NCBI RefSeq assembly: GCF_000374165.1 | Contig: NZ_KB893720.1 | Location: forward strand, 47,468-111,467 | Origin: Parafrankia elaeagni | Lineage (GTDB): Bacteria; Actinomycetota; Actinomycetes; Frankiales; Frankiaceae | Length of the DNA: 64,000 nt | Direction: 5' to 3' | Part shown: positions 28,480 through 36,858 of the stretch, in pieces | Position numbering within the stretch: the first letter of the stretch is position 1 | Layout of the letters: the number at the start of each line of letters is the position of its first letter | Made by a program: the position numbers and the translations under genes | The notes under the pieces: generated by a model | What the model was told of the DNA's origin: nothing | What the model saw: the letters and a program-made list of their open reading frames with translations, nothing else | The model's database searches: none

Positions 28480-29440
28480 CGCCCGCACCGCCCGCTTCGG
28501 GCCCGGACGGCCGCAGCAGCGCCGGGTACAGCAGCTTCGCGGGCCCCGCCCGGTACAGCCGGGCCCGGCGCCCGCCGCGGCTGCCACCGCGTTCGGTGGT
28601 GGTCCCGGTGTCCTCCAGGAAGCCCGGCACCGACAGGACCTTGCGGTGGAAGTTCGCGGCGTGCGGCGGCCGGCCCCAGACCGTGGTGTAGACCTCACGC
28701 AGCTCGGTGATGGTGAACTGTTCGCCGACGAACGCTGTCGCCAGCGGCGTGTACTCGATCTTCGATCGGGCCCGCTCGACCCCGTCGGCGAGGATCCGAC
28801 CGTGGTCGAAGGCCAGATCACCCGGCAGCACGGCGTCGAACGCCACGTCACCGACCACGGAGGTGTCGAACGCCACGCCGCCCGACCCGGTCGCCAGCGG
28901 CAGCCAGGCGGCCGCCGCCGCGTCGCCGCCCGCGGTCGGGTCCGGCAGGTCCGGCGCGAAGGCGAGATAGGCGACCGAGATCACCCGCATCCGCGGGTCC
29001 CGGCCCGGGGTGCCGTAGGTGCCGAGCTGCTCCAGGTGCACCCGCGTCGATCCGGCGGGCCGGACAGCACCCGGTTCGTCGGGTGGTTCGTCGGGAAGTC
29101 CGTCGGGAAGTCCGTCGGGTGGCCGCGCGTCGGCCTCCACCGCTGTCAGCCCGGTCTCCTCGACCAGCTCACGGGCCGCGGCCTCGGGAAGATCCTCCTC
29201 GAGGGAATGCCCTGCCCCGCCCGGGCGCGGGCGGACGAACCCGCCGGGCAGTGCCCAGCGGCCCGCGAAGGGCTCCTCGCCCCGGCGCACGAGCAGGACG
29301 TGCAGTCTCCGCTCCCGCATCGTCAGCGCCACGACATCCACCGTCACCGCGACCGGGTCGAAAGCCCGCGGGTCATAGGTGCTCGGGTCGTACCCGCCGC
29401 CCGCCCGCGGACGGGTCGGTCCGGCCTCGACCTCCGGCAT
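28472..29440 (-). CDS. NrtR-like Nudix transcriptional regulator
   Basis: A 322-residue protein with a Nudix domain (about 30-180) and a winged helix (about 225-310). The Nudix box is GHSLEED...AAARELVEETGL, close to canonical GX5EX7REUXEEXGU. The C-terminal part (YTPLATAFVGEQFTITELREVYTTVW, then NFHRKVLSVPGFLEDTG) is characteristic of NrtR, whose members bind ADP-ribose-type NAD metabolites and repress NAD-linked genes. The insertion PDGLPDGLPDEPPDEP is low-complexity. It is the first gene of its operon and probably regulates it. Confidence 0.85.
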   Translation of the reverse strand: MPEVEAGPTRPRAGGGYDPSTYDPRAFDPVAVTVDVVALTMRERRLHVLLVRRGEEPFAGRWALPGGFVRPRPGGAGHSLEEDLPEAAARELVEETGLTAVEADARPPDGLPDGLPDEPPDEPGAVRPAGSTRVHLEQLGTYGTPGRDPRMRVISVAYLAFAPDLPDPTAGGDAAAAAWLPLATGSGGVAFDTSVVGDVAFDAVLPGDLAFDHGRILADGVERARSKIEYTPLATAFVGEQFTITELREVYTTVWGRPPHAANFHRKVLSVPGFLEDTGTTTERGGSRGGRRARLYRAGPAKLLYPALLRPSGPEAGGAGDA

Positions 29441-29536
29441 GGTTCACCGCCTTCGCTTCCGGCAGGTGCCGGCGGGACCTCCGTGCCAGGCTCGCCCCCC
29501 GCGACGCGCCCCGCCGGCCCACCGACATCCGACAGT

Positions 29537-29573
29537 TCATCTCATTACGAGATTTTCTAGATGTGAGATTAAC
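29537..29573. promoter_or_regulatory. AT-rich operator candidate before the NrtR-like operon
   Basis: A 37-base island of low GC in very GC-rich sequence. It contains TCTCATTACGAGA (TCTC/GAGA palindrome), TCTAGA, and two ATCTCA/TGAGAT arms about 29 bases apart. It is about 100 bases upstream of the NrtR-like start and about 135 bases upstream of the plus-strand metallopeptidase gene, so it could control both. Confidence 0.5.
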
Positions 29574-29705
29574 CGGGTGGGCGTCCGGCGGACAAGCCCT
29601 CGACCGCACCCGGCGCTGTCCCGCGGGCGACACCCTCGCCAGGCGACACCTCGCCGGACGCCCGGCGAGACCGCACGGAGCCGCCGGTACGGGCAGGATG
29701 GATCT

Positions 29706-30047
29706 GTGGACGCCGTCAGCCCGGAGCGGTTCGAGGAGCTGGTCGTCACCGCGCTCGACAGCCTGCCGCCCGAGCTGGGACGGCAGATGCGCAACGTGGC
29801 CGTCCTCGTCGAGGACGACTCCGAGGACGGCGTGCTCGGCCTCTACGAAGGGGTGCCGCTCACCGAGCGGGGCGACTGGTACAGCGGCGTGCTCCCCGAC
29901 CGGATCACCATCTACCGGATGCCGATCTGTGCCATGAGCGCATCAGAGGAGGACGTGGTGCGCGAGGTGCGGATCACGGTGATTCACGAGATCGCCCACC
30001 ACTTCGGCATCGACGACGCGCGCCTGCATGAGCTCGGGTGGAGCTGA
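29706..30047 (+). CDS. Small zincin-like metallopeptidase (DUF1025-type)
   Basis: A 113-residue protein begun at GTG 29706. The zinc motif is HEIAHHFGIDD near the C-terminus, the HExxH arrangement of minigluzincin-type peptidases of the DUF1025 family. PERFEELVVTALDSLPPEL at the start and YRMPICAMSASEEDVVREVRITVIHE complete the family picture. The substrate is unknown; the protein is small, soluble and common in actinobacteria. It diverges from the NrtR-like operon. Confidence 0.8.
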   Translation: MDAVSPERFEELVVTALDSLPPELGRQMRNVAVLVEDDSEDGVLGLYEGVPLTERGDWYSGVLPDRITIYRMPICAMSASEEDVVREVRITVIHEIAHHFGIDDARLHELGWS

Positions 30048-30127
30048 GCCGAGACCGATCCTGCTCTTAGCAGCACCCATGGAGGAACGCTGAGCCCACA
30101 CTTACCGACATTGCCGGGCAGGATCGG

Positions 30128-30703
30128 ATGGTGCGGACACGTCGGGCAGCGGAGGACGACTGGCCGGCCATCTGGCCGGTGTGGCACGCAGTCGTCGCCG
30201 AGGGTGAGACGTGCCTGTGGGATCCCGACACCGGGGAGGCCCGCGCCCGAGGGCTGTGGATGCTGCCCGCGCCCGCCGAGGTGCTGGTCATGGAGGTCGA
30301 CGACGGGCCTGCCTCGACGCGGGTGGTCGCCACTGCGCTGCTCGTCCCGAGTCAGCCGGACCTCGGCAACCACGTGGCGCTCGCCCAGCTCCTCGTCGAC
30401 CCCGCCCTGGTCAACCTCGGCGGCGGCGCTTTCGGGCCCGGCGGATACCACGGGCCCACCGGCGCGCAGGGCATCGGCCGGGCCGCTGGCGAGGGCATGA
30501 TCGATCACGCCGCGGACCTCGGCTACCACGCGATGCAGCTCAACGCCGTGGTGGCCGCCAACACCCGACTGGTCGCACTCTGGCGATCACTGTCGTTCCG
30601 GGTGGTCGGCACGCTGCCCGCGGCGTTCCGCCACCCGTGGCAGGGAGATGTCGACCTCTACGTGATGCACCGCTTCCTCCCCCCGCCCACCCGCACGGTG
30701 TAG
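30128..30703 (+). CDS. GNAT-family N-acetyltransferase
   Basis: A 191-residue protein. VRTRRAAEDDWPAIWPVWHAVVAEGE is a typical GNAT opening. The acetyl-CoA segment AQGIGRAAGEGMIDHAADLGYHAMQLNAVVAANTRLVALWRSLSFRVVGTLP (quoted in parts: GIGRAAGEG, NTRLVALWRSLSF) fits motifs A and B. Its target is unknown. It converges on the membrane protein at 30717 with a 13-base gap. Confidence 0.82.
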   Translation: MVRTRRAAEDDWPAIWPVWHAVVAEGETCLWDPDTGEARARGLWMLPAPAEVLVMEVDDGPASTRVVATALLVPSQPDLGNHVALAQLLVDPALVNLGGGAFGPGGYHGPTGAQGIGRAAGEGMIDHAADLGYHAMQLNAVVAANTRLVALWRSLSFRVVGTLPAAFRHPWQGDVDLYVMHRFLPPPTRTV

Positions 30704-30716
30704 CCGGCCCCGTGGC

Positions 30717-31886
30717 TCAGGTGCCCGCGCCGGCACCCGAACCGGCCGCACCGCCTGAACCGGCCGCACCGCCTGAACCGGCCGCACCGCCTGAACCGGC
30801 CGCACCGCCTGAACCGGCCGCACCGCCTGAACCGGCCGCGCCGCCTGAACCGCCTGAACCGGCCGCACCGCTCGCCGCCGCGTTTCCCGCGGCCTCGGCG
30901 GCCTCGGCCTCCGCCCAGATGTCGTTGAAAAGCTCGATCCGCTCGCCGATGCGGGTCCGGTCGAACCAGAGGTTGGTGCTGGTGATACTCGAGCCCGGCA
31001 GTGCCCCGACCTCCACCTCGTAGCTGACCTCGTCGTCGAAGAGAATGAAGTCACGGAAGGTGTTGCGCCAGCCGGTCACCGCCCGGCCGAGTTGTGATCC
31101 GCCGGGAACGACGACGCTGTGGACCTTGATGCCGGCAGCCCGCTGCTCGTCGCAGATCTTCAGGAAGTCGGCGTTGCGGAGAATTTTCTCGTTGTTCAGA
31201 ATGAAGACCCGGCGGACGTTCACGCCGCGGGCGACCGCCTCCCGCTGCGCCATCAGGTAGGCGCGGCCGAGTTCGCTTTTCCAGAACCCGTCGCTGAAGC
31301 TGCGCCGCCCGCCGTCGGCGGTCGTCGTGCTGGTGGCGGAAATCGTGCGCCGGGTGGTGCGGGTGAGGGTCAGCAGCCAGTCGCGGTCCTCACCCGGGCA
31401 GCTCACCGAATCACCTTCCAGCCCGCGCAGCAGTTCGTTCAGCGCCCGGATCTCCTCGGTCACCAGACGACCGAGAACGGGCGCCGGCGGGACGAACCGT
31501 GCCGCCCGCTCGATCAGCCCGCTGATGGGCCGGGAGTTGGGCACCGCCGTCTCCACCGCCGAGTTCTCCAGTGACTCCAGCAGGCGTGCCCCGCGGTCGA
31601 CCCGGTCCAGCCGCCGCGTGACCGTCTGCCGTGTCGTGTCGAGCTCGCTGGTCACCAGCTGGGCGAAGACGCCCAGGCGCTGCTCCTGCCCCAGTACGAC
31701 GGTCTCCATCCGGTCCTCCAGGGACGCCAGATGATGTACGACCAGCACGACACCGCCGATGAAGACCGAGAGCATCGTCGTCCAGGTCATCTCCCCGTCG
31801 AGCAGGTAACTGATCAGAAAGGTGGCGCCACCGGTGGCCAGCGCCAGCGCGATCTCCCTGACGATTCTCAAAGCAGGCACGTCCAC
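30717..31886 (-). CDS. Membrane-anchored protein with GAAGSG-repeat tail
   Basis: A 389-residue protein. Two hydrophobic segments lie at about 10-28 and 34-54 (ALALATGGATFLISYLL and MLSVFIGGVVLVVHH). A coiled region follows (about 55-105), then a soluble domain from about 190 containing GRAYLMAQREAVARGVNVRRVFIL and DEQRAAGIKVHSVVV, a pattern reminiscent of phospholipase D-like folds but without HKD motifs. The last 45 residues are GAAGSG repeats coded by an 18-base tandem DNA repeat. It is the last gene of the SCO2525-SCO2521 operon, 27 bases after SCO2521. Function unknown. Confidence 0.65.
   Translation of the reverse strand: MDVPALRIVREIALALATGGATFLISYLLDGEMTWTTMLSVFIGGVVLVVHHLASLEDRMETVVLGQEQRLGVFAQLVTSELDTTRQTVTRRLDRVDRGARLLESLENSAVETAVPNSRPISGLIERAARFVPPAPVLGRLVTEEIRALNELLRGLEGDSVSCPGEDRDWLLTLTRTTRRTISATSTTTADGGRRSFSDGFWKSELGRAYLMAQREAVARGVNVRRVFILNNEKILRNADFLKICDEQRAAGIKVHSVVVPGGSQLGRAVTGWRNTFRDFILFDDEVSYEVEVGALPGSSITSTNLWFDRTRIGERIELFNDIWAEAEAAEAAGNAAASGAAGSGGSGGAAGSGGAAGSGGAAGSGGAAGSGGAAGSGGAAGSGAGAGT
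30751..30867. repeat. 18-base tandem repeat inside coding region
   Basis: The unit CCGCCTGAACCGGCCGCA recurs five times from 30751, followed by a half unit and another copy up to 30867. On the coding (minus) strand it gives GAAGSG units. Copies are nearly identical, so number may vary between strains. Confidence 0.85.
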
Positions 31887-31913
31887 CCCGTTCGGTCGGC
31901 CGCCAGTACCGGT

Positions 31914-33005
31914 TCAGGCCCGGTGGGAAAGCCCCTCGACACCGTCCTGGAAGACCAGGTTTCCGTGGGCCGGCGCCGCGGCCGGCTTTTCGAGCACAGC
32001 CAGGAGCAACTGGTTCTGGATCTGGCCGCGAAGGCTCGTCCACTGGCGGGAGAAGCCGGGACGGCGCTCGAGTGCGGCCCACATCCAGCCCAGGTCCTCG
32101 GCGACTCTGGCTCCCGGCATCCACAGGTGGAGCAGATGGTCGACGGCCGGGCGGATGCGGGCCACCACCTCGGCGGCCGGATCGACACCGATTCTGCTGT
32201 TCTCCATCAGATTCGCGACGGTGGTCAGCAGCCAGTCGTGCAGAGCGAGATCCTCGCAGGCAACCACCGCCTCGGCCGGATCGCTGATCGATGCCGGCAG
32301 CCGTAGTCGTAATGTCCGCGACGTCTCGTCGTGGACAACGAGTTCAATATCCGGTGATTCTGCCAGCTCACCGGAATCCGGAGACCGCCAGGTTACGGCG
32401 AACCGCAGTCTTGTCCGGCGTGCCCGCAACATCGTTACCCGGTCGATGTAAGGCATGCGTTGCACCTGATTGAGCAGTCGGTTCACGACAGCGCCGAGAT
32501 CGAGGTACTCGCGGGCAGGGCCGACGGCCGGGGACGACCGCGCGGAGTCCCGCAGGAAGCCCGTGGTCAGGTCCGACGCGCCGCAGCGCGCGCCGACCTC
32601 GATGGTCCCCGGGTTCGTCAGGTAGTGCGACCACGGCAGCCGGCGTTCGCCGGCTGCCCGGACGAGGCGGGCCCACGCCGATGCCTGCAGGATGATCCCG
32701 CCGGTGACGGATGCCCGGGCCAGGACGGTTCCCACCCCGTCCGCCCGGGTGCCCGAGCCGGTGGGAAGCGGGCAGTGCACGCCCACCTGTTCGTCCGGTG
32801 ACACCGCGTGGGTGAAGGGTCTGGTCGCACGGAGGACCCGGCGGCCTGGATCCAGATCAAGGAGCCGGGCAACGGTGTCCGCGCCGACCTGGTGCGAGTT
32901 CTGCAGCAGGGTGGTCCGGACCTCGCCGACGAGGACGTCCAGATTCTCCGTTGGAGCCGGCCCGGCACGCGCCCGCGCGGGGGCCGGTCGCGTCGAGGCG
33001 GGCAT
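31914..33005 (-). CDS. SCO2521 family protein
   Basis: A 363-residue soluble protein. The family call rests on its place in the ordered SCO2525-SCO2524-SCO2523-SCO2522-SCO2521 run and on overall look; there is no motif of known function. Recognisable blocks are LDVLVGEVRTTLLQNSH, VTGGIILQASAWARLVRA and LLNQVQRMPYIDRV. The start overlaps the upstream stop by one base (TGATG). The upstream reading frame is open far beyond the start but is only a shadow of SCO2522. Confidence 0.65.
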   Translation of the reverse strand: MPASTRPAPARARAGPAPTENLDVLVGEVRTTLLQNSHQVGADTVARLLDLDPGRRVLRATRPFTHAVSPDEQVGVHCPLPTGSGTRADGVGTVLARASVTGGIILQASAWARLVRAAGERRLPWSHYLTNPGTIEVGARCGASDLTTGFLRDSARSSPAVGPAREYLDLGAVVNRLLNQVQRMPYIDRVTMLRARRTRLRFAVTWRSPDSGELAESPDIELVVHDETSRTLRLRLPASISDPAEAVVACEDLALHDWLLTTVANLMENSRIGVDPAAEVVARIRPAVDHLLHLWMPGARVAEDLGWMWAALERRPGFSRQWTSLRGQIQNQLLLAVLEKPAAAPAHGNLVFQDGVEGLSHRA

Positions 33006-34090
33006 CAGCGGCTCAGGAAGAGATAGGTGAGCCGGTCGGCGGGCTCGGCCGGCACACTGAGGCCTTCCTCCGCAGCCCGTCGCACCGTGGATGCCAGGGC
33101 GGCCGGGTCGATGCCGACCTGCCCGAGGATCACCCGCACGGCGTGCTCGACGGGAAGGTACGCGGTCCCGAGCGCGGAGAACGTCCGGTAGGCGCAGAAC
33201 GGCGCAGCCCTCGGGGTCATCCGGCCGATCGCCGGGAAGTCCGCCCAGCGGTCCGGAAGATCGGTGAGGTCGACCGGCACAGGGTTGACCACCGTCTCCC
33301 CCCGCGCCCGCAGCAGTCCGAGCCGCAGCAGCTGCCACACCGCCGCAAGAAACGAGCAGGACCACAGCTGGTTCTCCGGGCCCGGTTCCTCCGTCCACAG
33401 CTCGGCGTCGAGGAACACCGAATGCCGGCGGGCGGCGTTCTCAGCCGGCGGGTGCCAGGGTGTCCGGCCTCCCATGGCCGGGACCTCGGCGGTGGATGCC
33501 GACCGGGATCCGTTACACAGCCAGCCGGTCTCGTGTACCGGCGGGCGCGACCCGTTCGTCCCGTACGGCGGATCGGGGATGAGCGCCTTCTCGACCAGGC
33601 GGGCGAGCGGTACCCGCCCGTTCTCCACACACGCGGACTCCCGCGCGATGTAGTCGATGGCCAGGCCGTGAGCACCGGCGGCCGCGATCAGTTCCGGCAG
33701 CACCACACCCGGCGGCGGCAACGCGTCCGGTTCCGAGTAGTCATCCACCAGCAGGCAGGTGCTGACCCTGGTGAGACGTCCAGCCGCCCCCGCCAGCGCC
33801 CCGAGCGACGAGTGCTCCGCCCACGGCGCGATCCGGCGGAAGTGCGCGGCCAGGGCTCCGGCTCCTTCGTGGAAGTCCTCCGGGTAGAAGTGGCCGAGCT
33901 CCACCGACAGCTGGGCGAGCGGCACCTCCACGGTGCGCCCGGCCGCGCTCGTCTCGCGGAAGACCGCACGCGGGGAAGGCGCCGCCGACGCCGCCGGGGA
34001 CGGCTGGCCCGGTAACGGCTCCATGAACTGCGGCTCGCTGAACTCCGGCTCGCTGGGCGGCGGTTCCACGGGTGTCAGAGCCCCTCCCAC
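33005..34090 (-). CDS. SCO2522 family protein
   Basis: A 361-residue protein if begun at the GTG at 34090, which overlaps the P-loop gene by 16 bases; an ATG at 34024 (MEPLPG) is an alternative. A disordered Pro/Glu/Ser region precedes the conserved part, which opens at AVFRETSAAGRTVEVPLAQLSVELGHFYPED. Other blocks are LIAAAGAHGLAIDYIARESACVENG and RTFSALGTAYLPVEHAVRVILGQ. No enzymatic motif recognised. Named from family and gene order. Confidence 0.65.
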   Translation of the reverse strand: MGGALTPVEPPPSEPEFSEPQFMEPLPGQPSPAASAAPSPRAVFRETSAAGRTVEVPLAQLSVELGHFYPEDFHEGAGALAAHFRRIAPWAEHSSLGALAGAAGRLTRVSTCLLVDDYSEPDALPPPGVVLPELIAAAGAHGLAIDYIARESACVENGRVPLARLVEKALIPDPPYGTNGSRPPVHETGWLCNGSRSASTAEVPAMGGRTPWHPPAENAARRHSVFLDAELWTEEPGPENQLWSCSFLAAVWQLLRLGLLRARGETVVNPVPVDLTDLPDRWADFPAIGRMTPRAAPFCAYRTFSALGTAYLPVEHAVRVILGQVGIDPAALASTVRRAAEEGLSVPAEPADRLTYLFLSR

Positions 34091-34995
34091 AGGCTTTTGT
34101 CCGTCAGTCGTTCGGCGAGAGCCTCGAACGCCTGCCCGGTCTCCGCGTTGGCGATACGGGTGGTCGAGATGTCGTCCTCGACGATGATCTGCTCCCGCCA
34201 CTGCAGGACGGGATCGAGCGGGATCGACCCGATCATCAGGCTGCTTCCCAGCCGCATCTTCCCGGCCAGCCTCTGCAGATCGATGTCATAGGACTGCAGC
34301 CACACGGACTGTTCCGGGCGCAGGCTGGCCAGTTGCGGCGATTCGGGTTCGAGCACGGCGGTACGCACGAACCGGATGCCGTCCTCCAGGTCCGGCTTCC
34401 GGTGCCCGTACTCCACACCCGTCTCGAGAATTCCCTGCGTCCCGTGCACCAGACCCGAGGCGGCCATGATGTGCTGGCGTGTCCACCGGTGAAACACGAG
34501 CCAGCGCGTTGTCTTGGCCGCGAGCACCGGATCGGCGGTGGCTCGCAGGACCAGCTCGGTCGCATACGAGCGGCCCGCGCTCAGGTCGACGAGGGTCAGT
34601 TCGAACTCCTCGTCCAGGGAGAGAAAAAGGTCGGTGCACCGGCGGATCATCTGCTTGTTCACCGGGAACTCACCGCCCCCCGCATCACCGGGCAGGAGGG
34701 TGAGGCGGCCGGCGCCGAGCGGCCTGGCCCAGCCGCCGCCCAGAGTCGACTGGGTCCAGACGTCGAACTGCTCCGCCTCCGCCGTCCCCCCGGCGAGATA
34801 GGTGTGCAGCCCGCGCCCGGTGGGCGTTCCCTGGCCTGCCGCCTCCACGCCGAAGATCGCGCCCGACGTGGGTGAGCCGAAGTCGAAGTCGAGATAGCAC
34901 ACATCGCTGCCCTGCATCGCCCGCCGGTAGGCGACGTTGCAGCTCGTCACGGAGCGGCCGGTTCCGCCCTTGTCGGAGGTCGCGAAAACGATCAT
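34075..34995 (-). CDS. SCO2523 family variant P-loop ATPase (ParA/MinD-like)
   Basis: A 306-residue protein with a SIMIBI-type P-loop at the extreme N-terminus: MIVFATSDKGGTGRSVTS. The signature first lysine of the deviant Walker A box is kept, but the usual second lysine is Arg (GTGRS in place of GxGKS). CYLDFDFGSPTSGAIFG and LVDLSAGRSYATELVLRA fit the Walker A' and B regions. ParA/MinD relatives place other proteins or complexes on membranes or DNA. The variant box may alter hydrolysis. It lies 13 bases from SCO2524 and probably powers the cassette. Confidence 0.75.
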   Translation of the reverse strand: MIVFATSDKGGTGRSVTSCNVAYRRAMQGSDVCYLDFDFGSPTSGAIFGVEAAGQGTPTGRGLHTYLAGGTAEAEQFDVWTQSTLGGGWARPLGAGRLTLLPGDAGGGEFPVNKQMIRRCTDLFLSLDEEFELTLVDLSAGRSYATELVLRATADPVLAAKTTRWLVFHRWTRQHIMAASGLVHGTQGILETGVEYGHRKPDLEDGIRFVRTAVLEPESPQLASLRPEQSVWLQSYDIDLQRLAGKMRLGSSLMIGSIPLDPVLQWREQIIVEDDISTTRIANAETGQAFEALAERLTDKSLWEGL

Positions 34996-35008
34996 CGGTC
35001 GCCGGCCG

Positions 35009-36847
35009 TCATCCGCGCCGGGCGAGGGCGAGCTTGTCGAGATCGCGCAGCGCCTCCTGCACGATGGCGACCGCCGTCGCCGGCTGCCGTTCCCGCAGCT
35101 CCCGAGCCCGTCTCAGGCTCGCTCCGATTCCGTGTAGCTGGGTGCGGGCGGGCAGCGCGGCGGTCGGCGACTGGCGCAGGAGCTCACCGGCGTGCAGATG
35201 GTCGGCCTCGGCGATCATGTCCAGGGCCAGTTCGGCGAGCCGGCTGCTGTACGGGCGGGTGTTGGCGATGGTCGCGACGGAGACCAGGGCCTCCATGATC
35301 CGCTCGGTGAAGTACCAGGACGGCTCCTTGTCCGGCATCTCCACCTTGAACATGTCAGCGATGTCGTCCCACAGCCCCGCCCCCGGCCCGGCCGTGATCT
35401 GTCGGCGCTGGAGGTGCCTGAGCCAGATCTGGTCGGCCAGGGTGAGCAGCCTGTCCCGCAGCGCGCTGTCGCGGGTGACCGAGGCCGTGCGGGCGACCCG
35501 CTTGAGCAGCGCCGTCGAGAAGTCGGCCACCGGCCAGACCGCGGGCGGGCCCAGATCCTCCGCGCCGGGCAGCTCCATGCGGACGCCGGGCACGTGCAGC
35601 TGGGTCGCCTGCTCACGCAGGCGGGCGCGCCGGGTCACCCGCCCCCGGATCGCCAGTTCCTCGAGGACGGAGGCGATGCGCGCGACGTCGACGTCCCTCG
35701 CCCGCTCGGTGGCCAGTGCCTCGATGGTGATGGAAGCCGCGAGCAGGGTGTCGTAGTCCGTTTCGGGCCCCTCGTCGGCGGCGAGCCGGCCCCGCCACGG
35801 AATCTCCTCGACCGCCCAGCGGGCCCGGCCGAAACGGGCGATGGTCGCCCAGTACAGCTGAGCCAGGTTCTGCCGCAGCGCCAGCGCGCCGACGAGGCCC
35901 TCCTGCTCCGGGCCGATGAGGCCGAGCCGGCGAGTGCGCTCCGAGAAGAGGTCGGCGATGCCGTCGAGCGCGGAGAGGGTGAAGTAGAGCGACGGGCGGG
36001 CCTCGGCAAGGCCTTTCGCCTGGGCCACCTCGTAGTTCCCGCCCGGATCGACGGGCGGGGCGTCCCGGATGACGCCCCAGGACCAGCCGCACTCGAACAG
36101 CAGGGAGTCGTCCTCCACCACGTCGCTGCTGGAGAGGTCGACGCCCAGTTTCAGTTCGCGCAGCGCGGTACGTGCCGGGACCAGAGCCTCCCGGAAGGAG
36201 TCGAGCACTCTCTCACGCGGTGAGTCGTCCGTGTTGACCAGATCACGCAGCGCCTGCCCGTCCGGCGAGTCGGGGGTGAACGACCGCACGGTGAAGCACC
36301 GCAGAATGCCCACCATCGATGCCGTAAGCCGGTGCGACGCAGCCGCCTCCAGCGCCCGCATCTCGTCGAGCAGCGCGCTGCGGCGCACCGTCGGCCGGAA
36401 CTCCTTGACGAAGCCGAGAATCGCGAGCGAGAGCGTGATGGACATCGAGAAGGAGTCGACGACCTCCAGCGCCTCCTGGTCGGGGGTGAGCGTGTCGCCC
36501 TCGTGCAAAGCCTGGAAATAGGAGCCGCCCGCGAAGACCGGGGCCCCGTTGCTGTCGGTGTACCGCTGCAGGTACTGCACGAGTGCCCGACTCAGCACCT
36601 GCGGGATCTGCCGGGCGTCGCCGAGGCCCTCCAGCGCCGCGCACACGTCCCTGGCCGTCTCGTCCGGCCTGACGAAACCCATCCCGGTCATCTGGTAGGC
36701 GGGGTACATCAGGCAGAGCATCTGCTCCGCGTCGCTGGTCGAGTTCGGTGCGGCGCGACCGGCGAAACGCCACGTGCCGTCGCCGTACGAGTAGTCTGCG
36801 GCGGCCTTCCACATCTCCAGCAGGAGCTGCCGCGGTCGGATGTCCAT
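35009..36847 (-). CDS. SCO2524 family protein
   Basis: A 612-residue, predominantly helical soluble protein. It opens MDIRPRQLLLEMWKAAADYSYGDGTW and has MLCLMYPAYQMTGMGFVRPDET as a conserved-looking block. No active-site motif, signal peptide or membrane segment is visible. By size and position, 11 bases after the methyltransferase gene, it is the SCO2524 member of the five-gene set. Function unknown. Confidence 0.7.
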   Translation of the reverse strand: MDIRPRQLLLEMWKAAADYSYGDGTWRFAGRAAPNSTSDAEQMLCLMYPAYQMTGMGFVRPDETARDVCAALEGLGDARQIPQVLSRALVQYLQRYTDSNGAPVFAGGSYFQALHEGDTLTPDQEALEVVDSFSMSITLSLAILGFVKEFRPTVRRSALLDEMRALEAAASHRLTASMVGILRCFTVRSFTPDSPDGQALRDLVNTDDSPRERVLDSFREALVPARTALRELKLGVDLSSSDVVEDDSLLFECGWSWGVIRDAPPVDPGGNYEVAQAKGLAEARPSLYFTLSALDGIADLFSERTRRLGLIGPEQEGLVGALALRQNLAQLYWATIARFGRARWAVEEIPWRGRLAADEGPETDYDTLLAASITIEALATERARDVDVARIASVLEELAIRGRVTRRARLREQATQLHVPGVRMELPGAEDLGPPAVWPVADFSTALLKRVARTASVTRDSALRDRLLTLADQIWLRHLQRRQITAGPGAGLWDDIADMFKVEMPDKEPSWYFTERIMEALVSVATIANTRPYSSRLAELALDMIAEADHLHAGELLRQSPTAALPARTQLHGIGASLRRARELRERQPATAVAIVQEALRDLDKLALARRG

Positions 36848-36858
36848 GGCGGGGCCCC

